DNA from: Bugula neritina
Lineage: Eukaryota; Bryozoa; Gymnolaemata; Cheilostomatida; Bugulidae
Direction: 5' to 3'
Assembly: GCA_964035545.1 (NCBI GenBank)
Contig: OZ037769.1
Span: 4,525,929 to 4,589,928 of the forward strand
Length of the DNA: 64,000 bases
Position numbers and translations under genes: made by a program. Below are positions 24,584 to 36,775 of this stretch, piece after piece (position 1 is the first letter of the stretch; the number at the start of each line of letters is the position of its first letter). The notes below the pieces were generated by a model. It was not told the origin of the DNA, did not search any database, and saw only the letters and a program-made list of their open reading frames with translations.

Positions 24584-27500
24584 CAGTTTGGGAGTGTTGG
24601 AAGATTTAATTAAAACTCAAAGACAAAAGAACTCAGTGAAGGATGATCAGCCTTTCAGTGCAATGAATCAGAAAAATACACTTGATTATCAATATGACTT
24701 GATTTCAAGTCCTATGATGATCAATAGAATTGTTCAAAAGATGTTGCTACCGAGTATTAGTTCGGATACTGTAGTAGCACAGTATAGCGCTAGCAGCTGT
24801 GATATTGGAATAAACAGTCCAACTGATAGCTACTCTGACAGACGGGGTTTCTCTCGTACAGCCACTACTCTTCTGGATAAAAGTTTACCGGTGAAGGAAA
24901 TACAGAAGTACGAGGATGTAATTAAACTCAGAAACTCTACTCCAGTGAAACAGTGAGTAGCCAATTGTAAGGCAAAGAGTTTATTTAACAAATTTGTAAA
25001 TAGGGATTAGTCTTCAAGGGTCAACTTATATATAGGAGTAAGGAGCTAATATAGAAACTTGTAATCACTATTTTCCTTTATACATTATTTGAAGCTATAG
25101 TTGGTTTCTGGTTAACCAATATGTCCGAGCTATGTGAGAGAGTAACAGGTTTTTAAGAGTCACAGTTTTAGTGACTAATTTTAGTAAAAAACATTCTAAT
25201 ATGCTCATTTGGTTATTTGGTGACAGTAACAGAAATATTTCAGCACCTACAGTTCACTTCTTAAAAATATATTGAATAACCAGTCAACTTTGAGCTATTC
25301 TGTCCAAATACATTGCCTAAAACTTAAAAATTTTCCGTACTTTGCTACTCGGGAATAATAATATTATGATTGTATTATATAAATTCAGTTTATTTTACAT
25401 AATAATTTTTTCGTTATATATACATGTATATAGCAAAAAATTCCCAGAATCTTGACTATGAGTGCTATTTTTATCCCCCTTTGTTGCTACACAATATAAT
25501 AATACTAATTAGTTGAGGAACTTCCTTGTATTCCTCGTCAACAATGTTGCAGTTTTCAATAGCATAAGTATATAATAATACCCATCTTCACTATGACAAC
25601 TGGCAAAGGAAAAGTGTGAGTAAAATAATATAATCAATTGGATTATTTCTTTTTAATACAAATACAAGATTAAAACTGGCAATGCTGGCTGAAGTAGTTG
25701 ATTCAACTAAGTAATCTCTTTGATAAAATTATGCTAAGCAAAAGCAGTAGTTCAAGAGTGATTTATGACTGCAGGTGCTCTCTCTTTGCTCTCCCTTTAT
25801 TCATGTAAACTACACATTCAATGGCAGTGGTTATTAAATGCCAAATCTTATGACACCATGTGAGGTAGTTTAAAAATTAGCTTTATTTGAGTTAATTTTA
25901 ATCACAGTTTAATGGATTAGGTTTACACTATAAATATTTACATTGGTGATTATATCTATATAATGTCTGCAAATAACAATGAACAATATCTATACAAGTG
26001 TCTGCAAGTCCCCATATTCTTTATATTAACCCCTGTGGTAGCTGTATATTATAATACTGTTTGCAGATACACTATATTATATTATGTGATAGTATATTAT
26101 AATGTATTATACTATATTATGTTATATTGTATTATATTATACTATATCATATTATATTATATGATATTATATTTTATTAAAATATTATACTATATTATAT
26201 TAAATTATATTATATTTTATTAAAATATTAAATTATATTATATTTTATTAAAATATTATATTATATTATATTTTATTAAAATATTATATTATATTATATT
26301 TTATTAAAATATTATATTATATTGTAATGTATAATATTATATTATACCTATTGTATAAAATAAAATATTTCTAACAAAATATCCCAACTGCTAGTTTAGT
26401 TAAATTTTATTAAAATTAATTCTGGAAAGAAAAACTTATTGAACAGAAAGGATATTTTCTAAAAATTGTAAATAGATGAATATAATATATTGCCAGTTAT
26501 GTATACTTTTCATGAATGATATAGTAATAGATACACTTGATAGAAGTCTTGTTTTGTTTTGCATGTTTGTAAAATAAATGTTGATTTTAATTTTAAAGAA
26601 CATATTATTAAGAAATCAGCTGTTAGCAGCTGCTATTGGCTGATCAACCAATAGCAGCTTTTTTTATAGCAGCTGCTATTGGTTGATCAAGATATCTGAC
26701 CCAAAATTAGTTAATACATATCTGTTTGTTATACTAGGACTGAAGAGCAAGAAAAATCAATATCACTATCCACATTGTGTAATCCTAACACATCTCACAA
26801 TAGAAAATACTTTTTCTATATATGCATAGTGTAATTTTGCCTGCTAATGTTTAGTTAGGCTATCGGCAAATGTTGAACAAATTTACTATGCAAATGCTCA
26901 TGTCCCTGTTACAAAGAGGCTTAAAAAATTTATGTACACAGCAAATTAATGAAAGAATGATAGCATAATGGTAAAATTACTCTCTTGATAAAGTATATAC
27001 TGCTATATTATTCTAACTATTTATAATATAATGAATTTAATTAGCCATAGAAGTGAAGGCAAGCTAAGTACAGTGGAAGGTTTTAGTTACTAGTGACTGC
27101 TATCTCAACAAAATGACGAGCTCTAATGTCTATTTGTTTGGTCATTCCAGGTTTGTTTAGTAGTTTATAATTTATAACTATTTTCATTTTACATCGCAAG
27201 ATATTAACTGTAGTGTTGAAATTTCCCCCCAGTAATATAAAAGGTTAACACGCTGGTTTGAAAGTTGAAAGTCAGAGACTTGAGTTTTGTTGGTGACAGG
27301 ATTCTTCACTTGTCATTAGTTAACAGCTTCATATACCTTATAAACACAACTAGATAGTATAGCTTCAAATAGATATCAGATTTTGTAAGTTTTATGTGTA
27401 ACTTTGAGATTTTTGACATTTTAAGATTAATTTTTCTTATTTCTGGTTAAGATGTGGTAATAAAGAGAGACGCATAATGTATATTGTGGTGTAATCAAGA

Positions 27501-30500
27501 TATTTTGTTCAAAAATTTAAAGATAAAATTAAAAATATCTAACAAATAGTAAACCTAACAAATATAATATTGATTATTATTAAACTTACTAAAAGACTTC
27601 ACAATTTTATTTTTTTCGACAAGATAATTGTTAGAATTAACAAAACAAATAATTTAGTATTTGATAAATTATTAGTGTTTACTACAATATTGCAAATCTG
27701 TAACAGAATTACATTAATTGCAAATAGTGTTGGTTCTATAAAACAATATTTGTAGTATAAGAAGTCGTTTTCTGATAAATGAAACAGTAATGCTTTAAAC
27801 CTGAAGTTTAGAAACCAATGCAAAAGACATTCAGTTCTTTGAATACGTACACTTTATTTTACAGAACAAAATTGTTCACTGATCAGTGATATACTACAAT
27901 ATCGTATTATAGTATAATTACCAATTACCAATGCATATATAAAATAGTGATTATTACACTTTTAGCATGACTGCATAATATTATATAGGATTAAAGTCCA
28001 AATACAGTGCAATAAATAAGTTTTTCAAATATATAACCATTAATAACCATCTTTTGTCACGCATAGTTTTGATCATGCATCATCCCACTGTGCTAATTCT
28101 CGGGAATTAAAGTTTTTTAGTTTATTCAGCATTTTACTCAACGAGCAACTTTAATACTATACACACTAGTGTATTGCTTAATACATGCAGAAGAGATTGC
28201 AAAATGCACTACACGCTGTAACGCCGACAAGCTTTGCAAATACAATGTTAACAATTTCAGAAATATCAAACCAGGATAAGTCCCAGCAGATTTAGGCTGT
28301 TTAAACTTTAAATAGACTAACTTGAATAATTGAATTTCCTATCCCCATTCTAGTTGTATTGATTAAATAGCTTGCTGTATCATAACTTATTTAATGAAGT
28401 GCATTAGTAGAGAAGATTAGCAAAATGATGTTGTATGTGTGATAATGCTGTGCGCATATGTAATATTGTAGCTTAATATTTGTCAACAGATTTTTGAAGT
28501 ATTTAAACAAACAGATGAATCCTCAAGTTGAACATGTCCATTTATTTCACGACTGCTGCAATTAGCATTTTGTATCTAATTTGAATATATAGGACAGACC
28601 CAAAGCTTTAGAATTAAAATTTGATAATTCCATTATACTTAATTTTGTGTCATAATAGTATGACGGAAAGGAATTATTGAATGCCTGTTTTGTGTTGAAG
28701 GTTGAGGGTGCAGAAAAGTGCTCCATCTAGCAGCTCTCGAGCTTTGACTGAGGAGGAAATATTGTCTCCCATTCAACGCTTTGGACGGGTGGGTTTCTTA
28801 TACTACACAGATGTCAGGTTTCTATCATGTGCATTCTGTACTACAGGAAATCATTTATAAGAAGCTCCGAGCTCTGGGTGACTGAGTGCAGTAGTTGGTA
28901 GCTCAAGTTTGGGGTTGGGGTTCAAAGTGCTAACCTAAACCACCAACTCCAAACTCAAGATCCCCAAACTACTGCACCTAGTCACCTCCAACTTGAAGCT
29001 GCTTATAGAAAGATCTGTACAACAGGTTTGCGTATGCTGTAGGTCTCTGTGTACTCCGGCCCTCTTCACAACGACAGAATGGGAGAAGAAGACGGGACGC
29101 AAAGTACAGCTTCCCTCGCAGATAGGCTAGCTAATGCAAGGATGATGCAGAAAAGTGGCTATACTTGGGATCAAGCAGGAAGCTGTGCTAAAATAAGGTA
29201 ATTCTTATTAAAAATTGGTTGAAGAAAATGGAGGGACACCCATGCCTACCACCCTCACTTTGATCACGCTGGATACAAGCTTCCAACTAACTTTTTATAT
29301 AAAGATCGAGAGCACAGCTTTATGTACAAATAAATGATGCAAACAAATTATAAACATATTATGCATATATTTTATAGTGATTGCATCCTATATTTACACA
29401 GGGAGTTGTGCCCGTTTTTCTTCTTTCTATGTTAAATAACTTTACCCACAATACACCACTATTCACATCATGAAAATGCTTCTTCTGACATATGCCGATG
29501 CAAACTAAACCACATGCCATTTTCATCAGCTAGCATTATAAAACTCAACAGTTATTCTCTCTCAACCAACTTGCTTTATTTAATGGTAATTGTATGCGAT
29601 TACGAAAATATGTTTGACCAATGTTTTGCAAAGTTGGCTAAACTATCTATCTTCCAAAACTTAAATTTGATGCTTAATTTTAAATGCAATTTATTTAAAA
29701 CAAAAGTTGTTTTACTGTCAAAGGTTTTTTCTACAATATAAGGTTCCACATGAGTTGCTTCTGAGTTCGCAATACAATTTCTATAACATTTTCAGATGAA
29801 AAATGTGTCACCATAATTCATTGATTATATCCTCTAATTGACAAAATTATAGAAACTTTGACTGCATTGAAAGACTTGCACATTATCTATTCTAACTATT
29901 ATAGTTTTAAGAAAATCGCATTTAAATAATTAATCGAATTTTGTATGGCTGACTAATTATGATAGATCTTTGTATTCGTTATTTTTAGACTTGGTGATGG
30001 TGCAATTCTTCAAAATTTGTATCCAAGTAATTCTCACATAAAACTAAGGTCTGGTGAAATTGTTAGAATTGACACGTACTACAAGAAAATGCTGGAGAGT
30101 GAAGAGATACTTGCAGAAGTGTCCATGATCAAAGAGTACGAGTATAACCAGTGGGCTAGGACCAAACCTCTAAACCCCAGAGACTACGAAAATTCTAAAC
30201 CAATACATTCAGATAAACTCGAAAGTAAATGTCTTCAGCCATCTTGGTATACAACAAAGCAAAACAACTCTTCGACTGCTTTGGGCATGAAAAACCCACT
30301 GTTTTCATATGAAGATCTGGTTCGTAAGTTCTCTCAACCAAAATTTTTAAAGCGAATGGGATTCATTGACAGTGAAAAAGATTTCAACCCAATACAAATT
30401 ACACTCCCGGATGAGGAAAATATGGAGTGTTCTCAAGTTAAAGAATGTCCACGACTGGAAGTAGATCAAAATATTACGCCTGCTGCTTCAAACGAAGAAG

Positions 30501-31192
30501 CAGATTTAGAGTTGCATCCCCCTGGAAATAATTATGACAAAACGGAGTTGTCTCTCCCTGAACCAGAAGATGGAGGAGAAGCGAGTGAGAGTGAGGAACT
30601 ATTATCTGATGACGAAGAGTACCAGACTGAACCTGATATACTAATAAACATTCCACCAGAACGAATCCCAAGCTCTAAACGGTCTACTCGCCAAAAGCTC
30701 TCTTTGTACAAAGACGACAATATGATCAGCAGCAGCAAAACTGCTTTGGTAGAGATTAACCTTAATCAGAGTGTAGAAAAAGAAATTTCTTCAAATAACC
30801 TCGTAAGTGGGAAAGACAGTGACAGATTTAAAATGCCATTACCCACCGTAAAGTTAACTGATAGTTTGGCAAATCAAAGAAAGCTAGGTGCTAATCTGTC
30901 GTCCGAGCAGAGATATAGTAAATCAAAAACTTTCCACGCAAAGACTTTTAGGAAAGAAACTCAGAAATTTGACTTTCCACTAAAGTTACATTACGCTGAT
31001 CGGAAGAGTGTTAAGTTTTCACAGCCTATTTGCTTATGTCCAAAGCTGTCAAAAGAAACACTCAACAGTCTACAAGCCCCCACAATAAACAAATATTATA
31101 TGAAACAAAACTATGGCCTCAACAGATGTCAGCTTCATAATATTTCCCGAAATTCTAGGTCCAGAGACAAGATAATTCTAAAGTCATTATGA
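24584..31192 (+). CDS. Unrecognised protein, four visible exons
   Basis: Exons: 24584-24952, 28701-28788, 29043-29197, 29989-31192 (stop TGA). Donors and acceptors fit and phases join to give about 604 residues. The true start is unresolved. The frame is open only from 24570, with a good acceptor at 24583, so an upstream exon in matching phase is likely; otherwise translation could start at the in-frame ATG at 24663. I do not recognise a domain. The middle (exons 3-4) has a conserved-looking, ordered part: SLADRLANARMMQKSGYTW, LGDGAILQNLYP, IKLRSGEIVRIDTYYKK. An acidic stretch follows (ESEELLSDDEE) and then a basic, Ser-rich, probably disordered C-terminus with two short Cys/Pro motifs. There is no signal peptide or membrane segment. 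The first intron is 3.7 kb and repeat-rich; the second is mostly a foldback element. Confidence 0.72.
26040..26350. repeat. AT minisatellite, 28-bp unit
   Basis: Irregular TATATTA repeats pass into a regular 28-bp tandem unit. Its TTTTATTAAAAT core recurs at 26215, 26243, 26271 and 26299. It lies in the first intron of the unrecognised gene. The open frames across it are repeat artefacts. Confidence 0.8.
26628..26690. repeat. Inverted plus direct repeat of a CCAAT-containing block
   Basis: AGCTGCTATTGG (26628-26639) is followed by its exact complement CCAATAGCAGCT (26648-26659), with TGATCAA in the loop. A third copy in the first orientation starts at 26671 and is again followed by TGATCAA. 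It can form a hairpin and holds three inverted or direct CCAAT boxes. Confidence 0.7.
28853..29010. mobile_element. Foldback (MITE-like) element occupying a whole intron
   Basis: Two halves are near complements: TTATAAG.AGCT, GGTGACT.AG.TGCAGTAG and TTTGGGG.T on the left pair with matching blocks on the right across a short centre near 28930. It fills most of the 254-bp intron 28789-29042 of the unrecognised gene. Its GTGCAGTAG block resembles the ends of the MITE at 15518-15666. Confidence 0.65.
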
Positions 31193-31236
31193 TAAAATAC
31201 TTTTGATATTGAAATGTAATATGTTAAAATAGCTTT

Positions 31237-31242
31237 AATAAA
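31237..31242 (+). promoter_or_regulatory. Poly(A) signal of the unrecognised gene
   Basis: AATAAA lies 45 nt after the stop and is followed by a T-rich and A-rich stretch. Confidence 0.6.
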
Positions 31243-31533
31243 TGCTTATTTTTATAAAAAAAAAGTACACTGTATAATTATTCATAATTTATTCTAATAA
31301 AATTATGTATATATTGCATAATAACATTGTATAGTTTTGCTAACAATGCAATTTTAGACTCATGTCTTGAGTGCTAAATTAAAAATGCTAATGACAAAAC
31401 GATTATTATGCCCATTATTTGCTATCGCATTCAGTAGATTTTATTGTTTCAAATAGACTAGCTGTTTAGATTATACTAAACGTTGCAGGGAAATAACTGC
31501 TAATAAGATGTTGAATCATTATATATATACGTA

Positions 31534-31624
31534 CACACACACTCGCGCGCACACTCGAGTGCGCACACACACACACACATACGCACGCACACACGCACGC
31601 ATGCACACACGTACTCACACACAC
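31534..31624. repeat. CA/CG-interrupted dinucleotide microsatellite
   Basis: (CA)n with CG interruptions runs for about 90 bp. It lies some 340 bp beyond the stop codon of the unrecognised gene. Confidence 0.85.
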
Positions 31625-32618
31625 ATTGTGACTCAAAGTTACATGTCCTTGACAACACAGCTGGCTGAAAACAAATCAATATACTATACTTGTAATATAA
31701 CTATATTTTTATTACAACGGCAACTGCCAGTACACTACATATAACATATATTTAGCTTTTAAGAAATGATAACAGTGTTCAAGTATTTAAGTCAGAGTTT
31801 TATACTTTGCATGTACCCTTTTCGCATATATTTATTACTGTATGGATAATTATATGATTGTATAATCAGCAAAATGCTTATGCAATTTGAGTATATTTTA
31901 TGACACTGATTTTGCTTTTGTTTTATATTATTAACTATAATATACAATCAATAAGGGCCCAAAAGTTTAATAACATTCAAATAGCTCTGCTGCAATAAGA
32001 TATTACTTTAATTTTATACTTGTTTAAATGGATATATAGAAAGTAGTTTATGAGTGTATGCATAACAAGTCTGTGGCTACCAATGAATGAACATCGTTGT
32101 AAACATGGGATATGTTGCAATAACAAAAATTGTTCTTATAATGTTGTTATAAGTATGTTTTACATAGAAAACTTTTTATTTTGAAGAGTTGTCGCACTTT
32201 TAAACTTGACATTATAAAAGATAACCAGTAAGACGATAGTCTTATTTTTACAACCTTACTTGTGACGAATTTCGGAATACAAACTCCGAAATGCGAAATG
32301 TTAAAAAGTAGACACTAACGGATGTGAAGAAAAATTACAACACCGATTATTGTTTGCTAAGGACACATCAAATTAATATTATCTTTATCATTATGGAAAC
32401 TACAGTCGCAGGGCCTAGTGGAGACATTCACCTGCAGTTGGTGATGCTCGATTTACAATTTGAATATTACACGCCAACATTTGGTTTTATTTTGTTTTCA
32501 TGTGCGGATCTATTATATTTATTTTAGTTTTAGTTTTAGTCTTATATTTTCAATGATTTAAAATTTAAATCGTTTGTTTGATGTTTCACAGTCACACAAG
32601 TCTGACTTGACAAATGAC

Positions 32619-32655
32619 AAGTTATAGTTGTGACTTAAAGTCACAACTATAACTT
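32619..32655. repeat. Perfect palindrome, 18-bp arms, 1-bp centre
   Basis: AAGTTATAGTTGTGACTT is followed by one A and then by its exact reverse complement. It could extrude as a cruciform. No element boundary or gene nearby explains it. Confidence 0.8.
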
Positions 32656-32819
32656 TTTATTTTGTTACACTGTAAGTATAACTGTATAAGATTAGGTATT
32701 AGTATAAGATAAAGATGATCTTTTACTTATAGTTGTGTGAAACAAACGAAGATTAGGTAAATAAGTTAAAGTTTTAGTTTATCACTAGTTTATACTATTG
32801 ACTATTCACTGCCATTGCC

Positions 32820-33055
32820 CAATGTTTTGAACATTATCATCAATTTATGATAATCAAATTCAATGATTATGATTAATCATTTTTTCATTATGATAAAATA
32901 ATGATATAATATAATTTTTAATCAATTAATGTTATATTAATTATATTTATTATTATACTTAATATTTATAATCATATTTTAATTTATCATTATGGTTATA
33001 ATAATCATTATGATAAAGGGATTATCATTATGATATTTGATTTTGATACTGATAC
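32820..33055. repeat. AT-rich ATTATGATAATC repeat cluster
   Basis: Many imperfect copies of TTATGATAAT and its complement occur, so much of this stretch is self-complementary. There is no coding content. Confidence 0.55.
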
Positions 33056-34409
33056 AAATAAATGATGATTTAATTTTATGATCACTTAAACTTAACAGCT
33101 AACAGTAACTCACCTCTGTCTCTCCTTGTACAACTAAAAGTTAGAGCACTCTTGTAAAGCTCATAGGGAAGGCAAAATTATAGCTGCCTTTGGCTCTTGT
33201 GTTGCTTTTGTTTGGGTATGTTTAAATAAATCTATTTTACTTATAGTTTTAGGGTGTAGCTAAATTGAGTTTCAAGGTTTTGGTTGAAATTTAATTTTAT
33301 AGTAGACAGTCTAGACATAGTGATAGAAATAGAATTTTAGCACTTATTAAGCTGAGTTTAATATTCATTATGAGGTAGTATCCTCAAATCTCTAAGACTA
33401 ATGCTTCAAGAAAGAAAAACTGTTTTTGTGAAAGGCCGGTAAAAATTCAAAAACAGATACTAGTGCTCTTCTCTTCAAGTTCAACTTCATCATCATGAAA
33501 ATGACCTTGAATTATGATAATTACTATTTTAGTATCAACTTCATCACCATAAATTGTATGAATATCAGTAATTGTCATAATGGTGCAAGTTCAAATAACA
33601 ACTTCAGTTAGGAGCCCTAAAATATTGTGCAGAAGTAATGTAATTATGATTTAGTCACTTACCAGCTAATGATTATTTCCCATCTTGTGTTATAAATTTT
33701 TTGGAAGTTGAACTTTCAATGGTGGAAATGAGCAGTAATTTTATTATATTTTATGGTTAAGGTAGAGAGCCAGTAATAATCATTATAATCTGCTAACAGT
33801 GCGAATAGAAAAGATATTAGGTCATATGTATGTTTTTATTTATATAAGAATATTTCCTTTCAACTTTTTTAATACCTTTATAATTTGAATTTACAGCTGC
33901 CAATGCCGTTTTAATAGACATGCCTGCAAGTACCTATTTTACCTTAATTTCTATTTAATATTGTCCAATCTACTGTTTGTAGTTTTGATTTCTGAGACTT
34001 GATATTCCATTCCTAGATTGACATTGCCATCAGTATATTTACTAAACTATTAAAGTATATACTATACAGCATTATTTAAATTATGTTGTTGTAATATTAC
34101 AGGATACAGTATTATCATTAATAACGTATCTAGAATTTAGTCCCTTAGTATTCACTGTTGGATTTTTTTCCAAGTTTTCACTAACTAAACTGTTAAACCC
34201 TATAAGTTAATATAGTTATCTGTTTGAAAATAAACTACAATAGTTCATTTAAGCTCTTGTATGCTTCAAGCAAAAATATTATTAGTATTTGCTTGTTACT
34301 ATTTCTTATTTGATATCATTGATCTTGTCTCAGTACCTGCATTATAGCTAGCAGTGATATCGTAGTTTATTCATTGCCCAACTGTCACTAAAGATTTAGT
34401 AAATCATTT

Positions 34410-35353
34410 ATATGTGATGGCTCCCGTCAGTTTTGGTCTCTTGGCATTATTCGCTATTGTTAGTTATAAGGGGTTTTATCTATAGTTGTCATAAATAGGT
34501 CAGTTTTAGCTTTTAGTGTGTAATAGTCAATTAACATGTGCTCTTTCTAGCTGTCCAATCAGTTTTGTGATATCTGCTATGGTTTATGAATGATTGGTGT
34601 TTTAATGAGCCATTCCATGGTTGGCAAGCTGGTCACGTGATTAGAACATAATAGCGCGAACTTTAATAATAGTTGAAATAGCGGCGTAGTGTAGAGCGCA
34701 ACGTAATTAGGTATAATTTGACTGAGAATTGTTACTAATAATAAACATGGCGACTGGATCGCGCTGCAAGTTAATAGATAACAGATATTGACAATTTAAA
34801 AGAATGTTTCTACATTGAAAATTAAGGACAAGGACTGAAGAGTAGTGGTGATAATAGTAATGATGAACTTAGTGACAACAGTGATCCAAAAAAGTTAGAT
34901 TTTATTATGAAACCACGTGGCATTATAGTATTAATCTCTCAGGATAATCATCAAAATGTTCTCATTATACTGAACTCAACTTTGAAATATTGATTAGGAT
35001 ACTGCAGATATGAATTTTAAATTAATATTTTCATGATCAGCATAAAAAACCACCCCTAGTAACTAACTTTTGGGCTGATGGAGCTGATTGAAGACACTGT
35101 TGCTAGGTAGATAAACAACGAATTTAGTACAATTTTGAGTCGCCGAACTTTGACTGTTAATTACTCGCAACAATAAAAGGCGTTTGTTGTGGACCGCTGT
35201 GTGTATAACCTGGCATATTTCTGGTTCTATTTGACTGACTTTAAAAATTTAAAGTGCAATGTGATCACAAAGTCCTACTCTATTCACCCACATCAAAAAG
35301 TAAAAATCTTGGATGACCCCCAAGAGACCAAAAATGACAGCAGCCATCACATA
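34410..35353. mobile_element. DNA-transposon-like element, about 0.95 kb, inverted ends
   Basis: The left end (34410-34444) starts ATATGTGATGGCTCCCGTCA and contains TTTTGGTCTCTTGG. The right end (35320-35353) is its reverse complement with a few differences. Between them is a more GC-rich patch with CGCGAAC and an ATG-led fragment soon broken by stops, perhaps a remnant of an internal gene. No intact transposase is present, so it is non-autonomous or dead. The superfamily and target duplication are not clear. Confidence 0.6.
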
Positions 35354-36775
35354 TTCATGTTGTAATGTAGTCCTGATATGCAGTGTCAATGTAATTATGA
35401 TGATGGTTTCATGGAATTTTTTACAGTAGTTATAAGGCTAGTGCTGCTATTTCACTTGAGTGCCTATAGTAATTAGTACTACAATGAAACTTGCAGCATT
35501 AATAAATATACATGTGATCAGATATTTCTGTATTGATAGGAATTGAATGATTTGCTGTAAAAAGAGGCGGACCTTAAGCTTTCCATATTTCTAAGTCAGC
35601 ATGCCACTTTGGTAGACCTGCTGACAGGCAGCTAGTTTGCTGAGCTGATTGTAGAGTAAGTACTACTGGTTACCACAATTCATTTATTCTATACCCTCAC
35701 ATCTCAATTAGGCTTCTCAACTAACCCTGTCCTTAGCATTCTCTTCCTTGAAGGAACATGATTTAAGATCTTTCCTGATTGTATCCTGCCATCTATGCTT
35801 TGGGCATCCTGATTTCTCTTTCCTTTAACTCTCATCTCATATACTCTTCTGACATTTATTTTATATGTTGTAACTTAAATTATCTTTCATCTACCAAATT
35901 GAAACCTGTATATTTTCTAATTACTTTGGCATTAAAAGTATATATATTAGAAACTATGTTTGATCAGAAGCTACCCTGTAATTGAACAAGGGTTTATTCC
36001 CGAAAGTGTAGTACCTGAGCTAGCAGTAAATCCAGCAGTTTTTATAATGGTGTATCATTGTGCAGATAACTCTGTACTTTTGTAGTGAATTTCTAAGGTT
36101 TTCTGTTGGTTATATTTGACTTAAAAAACATATCCCTGCTTATTTGGCCCTCCTACCCTATCTGAATTATTCTTAGCCACTGTCTTGCGGTAGTTGTTAT
36201 CACAAAAATTCGCTAAGGAACTCCTTTGACACCTACTTCACACTATCAGTGTTTTTATTGCGAGAATAAGTTGTTTTAATCCTTCAGATCTCTTGCTGAA
36301 GTAGGTGATAGTAAACACTGAGTTTCCATTGCCTCTAACTGGTGCTCATACGGATGAATTTGTGGTTGCTGTTTGCATTAATTTATGGTTGTGGTTTTAT
36401 TCAATGCAACTATTTCCCAACATAGAATGAAAAATCTATTAAAGCAAAAGGCAATGGAACCGCAGTGATAGTCTCTACAGTGTTTTCAATATTATAATAT
36501 ATAATAAACGAAATTTTGCAGGAACAATTTTTTGGTTCTTCCATAATCCAGTTCATATGTCCTTTATAATGTAGTCTAAAGGTGACCAGGTTCTGCCTAT
36601 CAAGTTATATGTCAGTGTAGGTGTGAGAAGTTACCTATGTGTGAGTCTACTAGTGCCACTATTGACTATGGGTAAGCCTGTCTCACCTTAACTTGAACTG
36701 AATACATGATGACCTGTAGTTGCCGATCATCACTACTCTCTCAAGGGCTGACAGAATCCAAGTTCCAGTGACAAC

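Larger units (their letters stand above)
31243..36775. other. Gene-free region between the unrecognised gene and the GalNAc-transferase
   Basis: About 5.5 kb without a supportable exon. It contains a CA repeat (31534-31624), an 18-bp-arm palindrome (32619-32655), ATTATGATAATC-type AT repeats (about 32820-33055) and a transposon-like element with inverted ends (34410-35353). Short open frames here have no coding character. Confidence 0.55.

Noticed and set aside
25963-26223. Open frame rich in Tyr/Ile/Leu
   Set aside because: It runs through the TATATTA repeat; composition is dictated by the repeat.
29514-29741. Plus-strand open frame in the intron before 29989
   Set aside because: It has no splice connection in phase and AT-driven composition; the exon 29989-31192 joins directly to 29197.
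31508-31744. Thr/His-rich open frame
   Set aside because: It is a CA-repeat artefact downstream of a poly(A) signal.
36225-36330. Short inverted block ACCTACTTCA/TGAAGTAGGT
   Set aside because: Arms are only about 10 bp and the surrounding similarity does not hold up; not strong enough to call an element.
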